This document shows, one piece after another, positions 48,460 through 55,065 of a stretch of 62,229 nucleotides of DNA. Source of the stretch: a virus; IMG/VR virus record IMGVR_UViG_3300027836_000012, positions 1-62,229 of that record; one strand, given 5' to 3'. Position 1 is the stretch's first letter. Each line of letters opens with the position of its first letter. The notes beneath the pieces were generated by a model that worked only from the letters and a program-made list of their open reading frames with translations, was not told the DNA's origin and did not search any database. A program made the position numbers and the translations under genes.

Positions 48460-48588
48460 TCATTCTCCTTTGTTGATATTTCTCTTTTGGGCTTGGCGTT
48501 CTGATTTCCAAAACACTCGTTTCCAATCTTTCAAATGCTTCCACCATTGTGGAGGCGCTGTTAAGTTACCTTTTTTGACATTTGCCAT
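48460..48588 (-). CDS. Small basic protein (42 aa)
   Basis: ATG 48588: MANVKKGNLTAPPQWWKHLK, then RVFWKSERQAQKR. The WWKHLxxWKRxFWKxER pattern belongs to a small conserved phage/bacterial protein family of unknown function. Ends at TGA 48460. Confidence 0.65.
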   Translation of the reverse strand: MANVKKGNLTAPPQWWKHLKDWKRVFWKSERQAQKRNINKGE

Positions 48589-48606
48589 TTGAGTTCCTTA
48601 CTATAA

Positions 48607-48670
48607 AACAGGATACATTTACTTTTCAAGTTCAAATTGAATTTTTTAAGTTTGCTGTTAGTATCCTAAA
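48607..48670 (-). repeat. Structural RNA element, copy 4
   Basis: Minus strand AGGATAC...GTATCCT helix; TAACAGCAAA follows the 5' arm and CTGTTTTA extends the 3' arm. Begins 3 nt after the CCA of the tRNA at 48673. Confidence 0.65.
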
Positions 48671-48672
48671 CT

Positions 48673-48746
48673 TGGTGCTCCATCGAGGAATCGAACCCCA
48701 ATTGCCGGACTACAAAACCGGTGTCTTACCATTAAACGAAAAGAGC
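48673..48746 (-). tRNA. tRNA-Thr(UGU), second copy (anticodon tentative)
   Basis: Acceptor GCTCTTT/ATGGAGC with one T-T mismatch, CCA encoded. Anticodon arm CCGGT-TTTGTAG-TCCGG gives UGU if a T-T pair closes the loop; the surrounding arm resembles bacterial tRNA-Gln, so identity is not certain. Confidence 0.75.
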
Positions 48747-48752
48747 AAAATC

Positions 48753-48828
48753 TGGTCTCGCATGTAGGACTCGAACCTACGATGTCTCCGCCCCAAACGG
48801 AGTGGTATAGCCACTAACCGAATGCGAG
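48753..48828 (-). tRNA. tRNA-Pro(UGG), second copy
   Basis: Acceptor CTCGCAT/ATGCGAG, CCA encoded, anticodon arm CTCCG-TTTGGGG-CGGAG. Confidence 0.9.
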
Positions 48829-48835
48829 ATAAAAT

Positions 48836-48911
48836 TGGTGGACCAGTGGAGGATCGAACTCCAATCTGAGCATTGCAAGTGCCCTGTGTACCCCAGTATC
48901 ACTACTAGCCC
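48836..48911 (-). tRNA. tRNA-Ala(UGC), second copy
   Basis: Acceptor GGGCTAG/CTGGTCC, CCA encoded, anticodon arm GGGCA-CTTGCAA-TGCTC. Confidence 0.88.
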
Positions 48912-48922
48912 ATTAAATTGTT

Positions 48923-48997
48923 TGGTACCGCTGTATGGAATCGAACCACAATTCCCACGTTCGTAGCGTAGTGTATTATCCATTATACTACAGCGAT
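48923..48997 (-). tRNA. tRNA-Arg(ACG)
   Basis: Acceptor ATCGCTG/CAGCGGT, CCA encoded, anticodon arm CTACG-CTACGAA-CGTGG. Confidence 0.9.
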
Positions 48998-49002
48998 ATA
49001 TT

Positions 49003-49078
49003 TGGTGCTACCTCCAGGAATCGAACCTGGTTCAACGGTTCTTCAGACCGCCGCTATGACCACATCAGCTAAAGTAGC
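49003..49078 (-). tRNA. tRNA-Phe(GAA)
   Basis: Acceptor GCTACTT/AGGTAGC, CCA encoded, anticodon loop CTGAAGA. Confidence 0.92.
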
Positions 49079-49084
49079 AAATAA

Positions 49085-49149
49085 AACAGGATGTATTTTA
49101 CTGGTTAGATTAAAAGTCTAGTGTATAAAATTTGCTGTTAACATCCTTA
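49085..49149 (-). repeat. Structural RNA element, copy 5
   Basis: Minus strand AGGATGT...ACATCCT helix; TAACAGCAAATTTTA follows the 5' arm and CTGTTTTA extends the 3' arm. Begins 4 nt after the CCA of tRNA-Arg(UCU). Confidence 0.65.
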
Positions 49150-49152
49150 ACT

Positions 49153-49227
49153 TGGTCTCGCCTGCAGGAATCGAACCCACATTCGTAGGGTAGAAGCCTA
49201 CTGTATTATCCATTATACTAAGGCGAG
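49153..49227 (-). tRNA. tRNA-Arg(UCU)
   Basis: Acceptor CTCGCCT/AGGCGAG, CCA encoded, anticodon arm GTAGG-CTTCTAC-CCTAC. Confidence 0.92.
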
Positions 49228-49233
49228 ATAATT

Positions 49234-49307
49234 TGGCACGGGAACTAGGGCTCGAACCTAGAATGACAGAGTCAAAGTCTGTAGTGTTACCATTACACTA
49301 TTCCCGA
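49234..49307 (-). tRNA. tRNA-Gln(UUG)
   Basis: Anticodon arm ACAGA-CTTTGAC-TCTGT, CCA encoded. The first acceptor pair is U-U, in line with the weak 1-72 pair of bacterial tRNA-Gln. Confidence 0.9.
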
Positions 49308-49316
49308 ATAATTGAA

Positions 49317-49512
49317 TTTGTAAGTAGTTCCACCATCATTATTGGAACCATTCACCCGTGTAATAAACTCGAGCGGGACTCGGTACGTCACTTGGGATTC
49401 ATCCAGCGTTCTCGCCTGTTGAGATTTTCAGGGAATCGAACCCTCACCTTCTACTAGCTCGGTCCTTCGAAGAAACCTTACTAGCGTGATTTCACTTGCT
49501 GACACTTACAAA
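49317..49512 (-). repeat. Hairpin-bounded spacer with a tRNA-like T arm
   Basis: Inverted 9-mers TTTGTAAGT (49317-49325) and ACTTACAAA (49504-49512) enclose the spacer. Inside, the minus strand has AGGG-TTCGATT-CCCT, a tRNA T-arm look-alike, but no matching acceptor stem or clear anticodon arm. No coding frame. Confidence 0.45.
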
Positions 49513-49515
49513 ACT

Positions 49516-49590
49516 TGGTACTCCGAACGGGTTTCGATCCCGCTTCTCCAACTTGAAAGGCTGGCGTCCTAGCCACTAGACGACCGGAGT
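49516..49590 (-). tRNA. tRNA-Glu(UUC), second copy
   Basis: Acceptor ACTCCGG/TCGGAGT, CCA encoded, anticodon arm CCAGC-CTTTCAA-GTTGG. T loop is ATCGAAA instead of TTCGAAA, an unusual change at position 54. Confidence 0.88.
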
Positions 49591-49596
49591 ATGATT

Positions 49597-49674
49597 TGGA
49601 GTAGCGGGTGAGATTTGAACTCACGGTTTTACGGATTTGCAATCCATTGCAATGGGCCTCTCTGCCACCGCTAC
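49597..49674 (-). tRNA. tRNA-Cys(GCA)
   Basis: Acceptor GTAGCGG/CCGCTAC, CCA encoded, anticodon arm ATGGA-TTGCAAA-TCCGT. Confidence 0.9.
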
Positions 49675-49680
49675 ATAAAC

Positions 49681-49755
49681 TGGCGCCGCTGATGGGAATC
49701 GAACCCACCTAAGTCTCGCAGACAACGAGTCACCCTCCCAGAGAGCTACAACGGC
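49681..49755 (-). tRNA. tRNA-Asp(GUC)-like, third GUC tRNA
   Basis: Acceptor GCCGTTG/CAGCGGC, CCA encoded. Anticodon loop TTGTCTG gives GUC but with U at position 37, where tRNAs nearly always have a purine, and a four-pair stem. First tRNA of the array, nearest the tandem promoters. Identity tentative. Confidence 0.75.
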
Positions 49756-49828
49756 AAATTTGTTAACACACTCACGACCAGGAAACCCTAGTCCATAAGC
49801 AAACTATGTTTGCTCATAAAGAATGTGC

Positions 49829-49895
49829 TTATTAAAGCATACTAAGTCTTAAAGTCCAACGATGATTTTACGACCAGCCTAATATGCTTTAATAA
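49829..49895 (-). repeat. Inverted repeat, 13 bp
   Basis: TTATTAAAGCATA (49829-49841) and its exact inverse (49883-49895) around a 41-nt loop. Lies between the first tRNA and the 51-aa gene; the stretch 49756-50011 is otherwise without a gene. Confidence 0.55.
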
Positions 49896-50011
49896 CTAGT
49901 ATTTTCTTCCCACAAGAGGGAATGCCATCCACTAGTCCGCCCGTTTGCTCCGTGTTTTAAGTGCAGAGCCAGGACCTCGTTTCCTGTATATTCACACTTT
50001 GCGATCTACGA

Positions 50012-50167
50012 CTACTCTTGAGCAATCTCTCGCTTTCTAACGGCTTTGCTATACACTCTTGCACGTTCTGCCTTTTCCAAAATCATCTTGCGAAGATCTT
50101 GTGGAGTCAGTGTATGCTGACGTGTAAACTCAGCTTCTCGTTGTTTTTTCTTATCTATCTCTATCAT
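50012..50167 (-). CDS. Small basic helical protein (51 aa)
   Basis: ATG 50167: MIEIDKKKQREAEFTRQ, then LTPQDLRKMILEKAERARVY and a basic end before TAG 50012. Probably a nucleic-acid- or protein-binding helix. Lead coding frame of the tRNA transcript. Confidence 0.55.
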   Translation of the reverse strand: MIEIDKKKQREAEFTRQHTLTPQDLRKMILEKAERARVYSKAVRKREIAQE

Positions 50168-50184
50168 AACCTGTTGTTCAAAAA

Positions 50185-50204
50185 CAAAAAACCCCAGGGT
50201 TTTT
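50185..50204 (-). terminator. Possible Rho-independent terminator/attenuator
   Basis: Stem AAAAACCC/GGGTTTTT followed on the minus strand by T-rich sequence, between two small frames and downstream of the tandem promoters. May limit read-through into the tRNA array. Confidence 0.55.
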
Positions 50205-50244
50205 AATCCTAGGGTCCTTGAAGTTTGTTGTGTTAACTTGTGTG

Positions 50245-50391
50245 TTACACGACAGTCCTCCGGACCCTTAGAATCTCTGGTGTGCGATCATATGATAGAC
50301 TTCCGCCATTAATCGATAACCAAGAACAGGCTATTACACCTGCCAGTTTGGGCATCGTATTAAATTGCTGATGTCTATTGAACGATTGCAT
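50245..50391 (-). CDS. Possible small protein (48 aa)
   Basis: ATG 50391: MQSFNRHQQFNTMPKLAG to TAA 50245. Only a weak purine-rich site upstream. First frame after the promoters; coding status uncertain. Confidence 0.35.
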   Translation of the reverse strand: MQSFNRHQQFNTMPKLAGVIACSWLSINGGSLSYDRTPEILRVRRTVV

Positions 50392-50457
50392 TTTGTTTTC
50401 TCTTAAATCTCTTTAAAAAATTTGTTAGTAAGCACCATTGCCTGCTAACTTGTATGT

Positions 50458-50486
50458 ATTATAGCACCTTACGGTACCGCTGTCAA
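50458..50486 (-). promoter_or_regulatory. Sigma70-type promoter, tandem set 3
   Basis: Minus-strand TTGACA, 17-nt spacer, TATAAT; full consensus. Confidence 0.85.
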
Positions 50487-50557
50487 CAACTTTTGAAATC
50501 TTTCTTTGTTGTATTTTTACAACATCTCTGGATTACATTGTTTGCTAACTTGTCTCT

Positions 50558-50586
50558 ATTGTACTGTAGTTAGTGCCTTCTGTCAA
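50558..50586 (-). promoter_or_regulatory. Sigma70-type promoter, tandem set 2
   Basis: Minus-strand TTGACA, 17-nt spacer, TACAAT. Confidence 0.82.
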
Positions 50587-50648
50587 CCGCTATTTGCAAA
50601 TTTGGCAAATAAAGTTTTCACTGGCGAACAACTTCTAACAATGATTCT

Positions 50649-50677
50649 ATTATAGTTTTATTTAGTCTTTCTGTCAA
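50649..50677 (-). promoter_or_regulatory. Sigma70-type promoter, tandem set 1
   Basis: Minus-strand TTGACA, 17-nt spacer, TATAAT; full consensus. The 330-nt stretch 50392-50721 holds the three promoters and no gene. Confidence 0.85.
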
Positions 50678-50721
50678 GACCCTATTGGTAATATGGTGTT
50701 TTTATAACATTTTGAAAAATG

Positions 50722-51207
50722 TTAATTGTTTACCGCGCCCACAAGATGTAGTCTTGGGCTGTCTGAACAATTTACAAACGTATGTTCGGTCCTGGTATCG
50801 GTCAAATAGACTTTCCCTAATTTAAGATGTGTTGGCGTACCGTGTTTGAATAAGAAATAACATTCACTGTTTGTAATCAGTGGTACATGGATTCGTTGAT
50901 TTGGATCCTTGTGCATACTGTAACAGGCGTAAGGGCCGACCCACATGAGTCTAGTCCTGGTCAGATTAAAATCTTTTATAATTTGTTCAATTGGAGTTCC
51001 GCTAAACACAGGATTTATTTCTACAAGGTCTAGGTCGTTTCCTTTACTGCGTCCAACAGCACTGCTCCAAGGATCTTCTCCATATTTGTATTGAACACCT
51101 GCTTGCTTTCCTTTGTGTCCGTAGTCTGTCCAGTTAATTACATGCTCTAACTGTTGGTAGCAATCAAGTATTGGAGTTATATCTATATCTGCAAGAACTT
51201 TAATCAT
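50722..51207 (-). CDS. Aspartyl/asparaginyl beta-hydroxylase-like 2OG oxygenase
   Basis: 161 residues. YSMHKDPNQRIHVPL (HxD-like plus RxH) and VYLTDTRTEHTFVNC with RLHLVG fit the AspH/cupin layout: two His and an Asp bind iron, the Arg binds 2-oxoglutarate. Would hydroxylate a protein side chain or small molecule. Last gene of the AhpC operon. Confidence 0.7.
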   Translation of the reverse strand: MIKVLADIDITPILDCYQQLEHVINWTDYGHKGKQAGVQYKYGEDPWSSAVGRSKGNDLDLVEINPVFSGTPIEQIIKDFNLTRTRLMWVGPYACYSMHKDPNQRIHVPLITNSECYFLFKHGTPTHLKLGKVYLTDTRTEHTFVNCSDSPRLHLVGAVNN

Positions 51208-51702
51208 TTATTTTCCAAAAGTAATTGATTGTACGTTGTTCTTTAGACAATAGTCAACCACTTCAATAACATTGTCTGTTGTCATTTTTTTCTTATTGAT
51301 ATGTGCTACTCGCTGTGTATCAACTAGACCGGGTTTGACATTGAGTATTCTTGGTAACTGATAAATTTTTTCTTGGCAGAATTGATCTTGTTTTAATTTT
51401 TCAACAGAGTATGCATTAGGTTCGCTAGTAAATCTAGAAGAAATATTAATGATAGTTTTTGGTCTTCCTACCCACATATTAAACACCCGGTCTAGCAACA
51501 CAAATTGATTAGCATCGTGTGCGTTATTAACAAAGACATCAAAATCTCTTATTTCAGACACAATTTTTGAAACAACTTCTAAATTACTTATGTCGTGGCC
51601 GTTAGACCTAGAATAACCAACTACTTCGTAGTGTTTTTCTGCAAAATAATGTAAAAAGGCGAGCCCAAGCCCGCCTGTGTGTCCTGTAATTGCTACTTTC
51701 AT
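51208..51702 (-). CDS. Short-chain dehydrogenase/reductase-like protein
   Basis: About 164 residues from ATG 51702. KVAITGHTGGLGLAFLHYF is the NAD(P) glycine motif; FVNNAHDANQ replaces NNAG, INISSRF and YSVEKLKQDQF (YxxxK) complete the SDR site. Shorter than most SDRs (about 250), so a reduced form. Overlaps ahpD by 1 nt. Confidence 0.75.
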   Translation of the reverse strand: MKVAITGHTGGLGLAFLHYFAEKHYEVVGYSRSNGHDISNLEVVSKIVSEIRDFDVFVNNAHDANQFVLLDRVFNMWVGRPKTIINISSRFTSEPNAYSVEKLKQDQFCQEKIYQLPRILNVKPGLVDTQRVAHINKKKMTTDNVIEVVDYCLKNNVQSITFGK

Positions 51703-52208
51703 CAACTATTTAAGACTTTAGCAACACTATTCATCACTGAGGCAATACGCCCAATGTCACGAAGTTGTTCTACAGTGTAGCCTTCTGTCTTCAATGTGTC
51801 ATAGTGTGCTTTCACACAGAAGTGACACTTGCCAACAATGCTAGCCGCCAAACTAAATGCTTCAAAATTGCTCTTGGTAGTTCCACCGTGACTGGCAATA
51901 GCATTCATGCGTAACTGTGCTGGCAGGCCTTTAAGAGCAGGATCTTCAGTCATTTCAACATATGGATACCAAACGTTATTCTGTGCCATAATACTTGCCG
52001 CTGTCATTGCCGAGTCTGCGTGAACAGGAGCATCTGCCAACAAGACAGCAAGTACCTTGCCATTGCCAGTTGCGGCGAGTGCGGCCACAGCACACCCCAT
52101 AGCCACATCTGCATCTAAAGTACTACGCAAAAGAACAGCGTCAAGATTTAACTTGGTGTCCTTGGCGTAGTCTGGCAACGCAGTTTTAATTGCGTCAATG
52201 AATGCCAT
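51702..52208 (-). CDS. ahpD: Alkylhydroperoxidase AhpD
   Basis: 168 residues of all-helical carboxymuconolactone decarboxylase fold. Catalytic GKCHFCVKAH with CxxC (Cys128, Cys131) and His135. Works as reductant or peroxidase partner of AhpC. Start overlaps the ahpC stop by 1 nt. Confidence 0.88.
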   Translation of the reverse strand: MAFIDAIKTALPDYAKDTKLNLDAVLLRSTLDADVAMGCAVAALAATGNGKVLAVLLADAPVHADSAMTAASIMAQNNVWYPYVEMTEDPALKGLPAQLRMNAIASHGGTTKSNFEAFSLAASIVGKCHFCVKAHYDTLKTEGYTVEQLRDIGRIASVMNSVAKVLNS

Positions 52209-52747
52209 TATAGAGTCTCTCCGCCAACTGTACGGTTACATGCACATAGTTCGCCAGTTTGTAACGCATCTAACACACGAAGTGTTTCTTCTGGGCTACG
52301 ACCCACGTTCAAGTTGTTGACTGTGACGTGTTGGATTTCATTGTTCGGATCAACAATAAATGTGGCGCGAAGTGCGGCACCTGCTGGAGCATAGAATACG
52401 CCCAGTTGATTAATCAAACTGCGCTCATCACGAGCTGTGTCGGCAAATTGTGTGTGAGTGATTTTCTTCAAATCTGCGTGAGCTGTTTGCCAGCTAACTT
52501 TACAGAACTCATTGTCTGTTGAACCTGTTAGCAATACAGCATCGCGGTCAGCAAAGTCACTTGCTAACTTGTCGTAGGCTACGATTTCTGTAGGGCAAAC
52601 AAATGTAAAATCTTTTGGATAGTATACGATCACTTTCCACTTGCCTTCAAATGACTTTTCTGTAATGTCAAAGAACGCATCTTCTGGTTGTCCTGGCTTA
52701 ACGCCTGTGACTGTAAATTCTGTTAATTTATCACCAACTGTTTTCAT
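52208..52747 (-). CDS. ahpC: Peroxiredoxin AhpC
   Basis: 179 residues from ATG 52747, preceded by a strong AAGGAG site. Peroxidatic Cys51 in DFTFVCPTEI and resolving Cys168 in GELCACN are present, as in 2-Cys AhpC1-type enzymes paired with AhpD. Reduces H2O2 and organic peroxides. No AhpF is seen. Confidence 0.93.
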   Translation of the reverse strand: MKTVGDKLTEFTVTGVKPGQPEDAFFDITEKSFEGKWKVIVYYPKDFTFVCPTEIVAYDKLASDFADRDAVLLTGSTDNEFCKVSWQTAHADLKKITHTQFADTARDERSLINQLGVFYAPAGAALRATFIVDPNNEIQHVTVNNLNVGRSPEETLRVLDALQTGELCACNRTVGGETL

Positions 52748-52800
52748 AATATCTCCTTTGTGTGTGTTTGAAAACATAGAACGGTATGTTCTATATGTAT

Positions 52801-52830
52801 ATTATATATCCTATTAACCTACAAGATCAA
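52801..52830 (-). promoter_or_regulatory. Possible promoter of the ahpC operon
   Basis: Minus-strand TATAAT with a weak TTGATC at 18-nt spacing, about 54 nt upstream of ahpC. Confidence 0.5.
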
Positions 52831-52879
52831 TAGATTTTAACTATAAATTTTCTAATAACGTTAATAGAAAAAACTAATA

Positions 52880-52909
52880 ATTAAAAGGACCTTTGCGGTC
52901 CTTTTAATT
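52880..52909 (-). terminator. Rho-independent terminator
   Basis: AATTAAAAGGACC/GGTCCTTTTAATT stem with short loop, right after the outer-membrane protein gene's stop. Confidence 0.8.
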
Positions 52910-52918
52910 TAAGTAATT

Positions 52919-53476
52919 TTAAAAATTACGGGTGTAATTAACTGCCCACACGTTTTGATTTGTATCACCGCGTACATTATCATATCGCAACCCAAGAGAG
53001 TCTTGTTTGGTAACGTCATATTTGATACCAGCTCGCCAAGTTTTAGTTTCATCTGCGTTGGCTGTTGGATTATATGCGTTACGATATCTCCAACCTAGCT
53101 GTGTTGACAGTTTGGTGCTAGGAACTGGCACAGTAATATTTGGTTCTACCGAATAGTAACTAAAATTACCAGTAGTAGTAAACCGCTGGCCTGTTGCAAT
53201 TTTCAAACCTGGGCTAGTAATACCAAGTGATGTTTTACCTAACAAATTAACTTCTGCACGACTGCCAGTAGTCCCGCCAGTAGTTGAACTTTCAGTGGTG
53301 TTCAAAGTAGTGCCAATTACAAAGTTCTTATTGATGTTTTCGCTGACAGAAATTTGGTATACGTTGCTGTTAGCAGTTCCGTTTACTCCGTCGGCATTTT
53401 GATATTCGATGCTAGCAGATCCTGCGTAGACTGTGCTAGATGCTAAAATTGCAATGGTTGCAATGGTTTTCTTCAT
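52919..53476 (-). CDS. Outer-membrane beta-barrel protein (185 aa)
   Basis: Signal peptide MKKTIATIAILASSTVYA, then alternating beta-strands with Tyr and a C-terminal Phe (NYTRNF), the sorting signal for BAM-dependent insertion. Small porin-like or OmpX/OprF-type barrel of host origin. In a phage it could alter the cell surface or block superinfection; that is inference. Confidence 0.75.
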   Translation of the reverse strand: MKKTIATIAILASSTVYAGSASIEYQNADGVNGTANSNVYQISVSENINKNFVIGTTLNTTESSTTGGTTGSRAEVNLLGKTSLGITSPGLKIATGQRFTTTGNFSYYSVEPNITVPVPSTKLSTQLGWRYRNAYNPTANADETKTWRAGIKYDVTKQDSLGLRYDNVRGDTNQNVWAVNYTRNF

Positions 53477-53602
53477 AATTTCTCCTTAGTTAATTCGTTA
53501 CGAATTTAAGTTATTATATAGTACTTGTTAAAAAAATGCAATAGGTTCTGGCTGTATGCATAGTGTTCTACTCTGCTAAATATACTGTAGAGAGCCATAA
53601 TT

Positions 53603-55048
53603 ATGTCAAATTCCGTATTACGATCAATTAGATTCGCCCTTAAAACTAGCACAGAATTAAATCGATATTCTGGTAGTAATGGTGAAATTTTATTCGACGC
53701 AACTAAACGAACCCTACGTATTTTCAACGGAAAAGACGCAGGCGGTATTGAATTACTACGTGCAGACTTTTCTAACGCTCTAGGCAGCGGAGGCGGCAAT
53801 TCCATTAACTTTGGAACTAAGTCTCTCATTGCCGCAGGATTTACAGGTAATGTTACTGGGCAAGTTAGTGACATTACTAACCACGTTTTTAACTCGTTGT
53901 CAGATGTCAACGTCACAGGCGCACTAGAAGGTCAAGTTTTATACTATGACGGAGACGATTGGCGTGCCACTACATTGGCCAGTACCTTTACAGGCGGCGA
54001 TGTTCCGGGCGTAACTAATTTCTTAAGCATTACATCAAGTACCAGTACTACTACAGGTGCTGTTAAAATCAGCGGTGGTATTGGTATTGTAGGTGCAGTC
54101 AACGCTGGTGGCGCTATCAGCACTAACAGTGCAATTTCAGCTGGTGGACGAATTACAACATCTGCCAACGGTGCAGGCATTGTAGGTGATTCAAGTATTA
54201 CTGGTGCATTGTCAGTTAGTGGTACGGGTGAGTTTGGCGATGATACATCGATTAAATCTCAGAAAGAATTACGCTTCTTTGGCACTGCTAACACAAACTA
54301 TGTGGCATTCAGAGCGGCAGGCAATGTGCCTAACTCACTTACTTGGACACTGCCAGCTAGCGATGGCTCGCCTAACCAAGTTTTAGCCACTAACGGTTCG
54401 GGAGTATTAGGATGGACTAATCCCGGAACAGGCGGTGGCGGTGGCGGGTCGGCCAATCCTGGCGGATCAAACTCGTATGTTCAGTTTAATGATAATAACA
54501 CGTTTGGTGGCAATGCTAACTTAACGTTTAATTCCTCAACCAACACGTTAACAGTTTACAATGTACAAGTTACCAACACGATGCAGAGTGTTAACGGATT
54601 CCAAGGCGATCTAGTAGGTAATGTTACAGGTAATGTTACAGGTAATGTTACAGGTAATGTTACAGGTAATGTTAATAGCTCTGGAACTAGTTCTTTTGCC
54701 AATGCTAATATTAGCGGTGGCAATATTGACGGCACTGCCATAGGAACATCTACAAGAGCATCGGCCGCATTTACTACTATATCATCAAACAACACAGCTA
54801 CTTTTACCAAAGGTACAAACAGTGTTAACCCAACTACTGGTTCTGTAATAGTTACAGGCGGTGTTGGTATCAGCCAGAACACTTACGTTGGCGGCAGTGT
54901 TGTTGTAAATAACAGCATCACAGCACAGGGTAATATAACGGCTAATGCAAATATTGTGTTGCCCACTACACCAACACAAGCGACCCACGCTACAAACAAG
55001 CAATATGTAGATAGTCGAGCAATCGCATTTTCAGTAGCACTAAGCTAA
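53603..55048 (+). CDS. Tail fibre / virion structural protein (481 aa)
   Basis: N-terminal GEILFDATKRTLRIFNGKD is a phage fibre/trimerisation-type module. The rest is Gly/Ser/Thr/Asn-rich with repeats such as GAVKISGGIGIVGAVNAGG and GSVIVTGGVGISQNTYVGG, and a TNKQYVDSR ending common in T4-like fibre proteins. Includes a GNVT tandem repeat. Likely exposed on the virion. First gene of the plus-strand structural pair. Confidence 0.8.
   Translation: MSNSVLRSIRFALKTSTELNRYSGSNGEILFDATKRTLRIFNGKDAGGIELLRADFSNALGSGGGNSINFGTKSLIAAGFTGNVTGQVSDITNHVFNSLSDVNVTGALEGQVLYYDGDDWRATTLASTFTGGDVPGVTNFLSITSSTSTTTGAVKISGGIGIVGAVNAGGAISTNSAISAGGRITTSANGAGIVGDSSITGALSVSGTGEFGDDTSIKSQKELRFFGTANTNYVAFRAAGNVPNSLTWTLPASDGSPNQVLATNGSGVLGWTNPGTGGGGGGSANPGGSNSYVQFNDNNTFGGNANLTFNSSTNTLTVYNVQVTNTMQSVNGFQGDLVGNVTGNVTGNVTGNVTGNVNSSGTSSFANANISGGNIDGTAIGTSTRASAAFTTISSNNTATFTKGTNSVNPTTGSVIVTGGVGISQNTYVGGSVVVNNSITAQGNITANANIVLPTTPTQATHATNKQYVDSRAIAFSVALS
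54617..54675 (+). repeat. 12-bp tandem repeat encoding GNVT
   Basis: Four exact units of GGTAATGTTACA followed by a partial unit, in frame within the fibre gene. Slippage could change copy number. Confidence 0.85.
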
Positions 55049-55065
55049 TAACAAGGAAGATTTAA

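Noticed and set aside
48440-48460. Tiny frame MKRTGKL after the 42-aa gene
   Set aside because: Seven codons only, no support beyond a nearby GGAG.
49317-49512. Additional tRNA (T arm look-alike at about 49432)
   Set aside because: No acceptor stem pairs with the flank and no standard anticodon arm; kept only as a structured spacer.
43268-49755. Regularly repeated TTCGA-type motifs resembling a CRISPR or repeat array
   Set aside because: Each is the T arm of a separate tRNA; spacing and flanks vary and follow tRNA structure.
53506-54882. Minus-strand Pro/Val-rich frames opposite the fibre gene
   Set aside because: Low-complexity mirror of the Gly/Thr-rich structural gene; no start signals.
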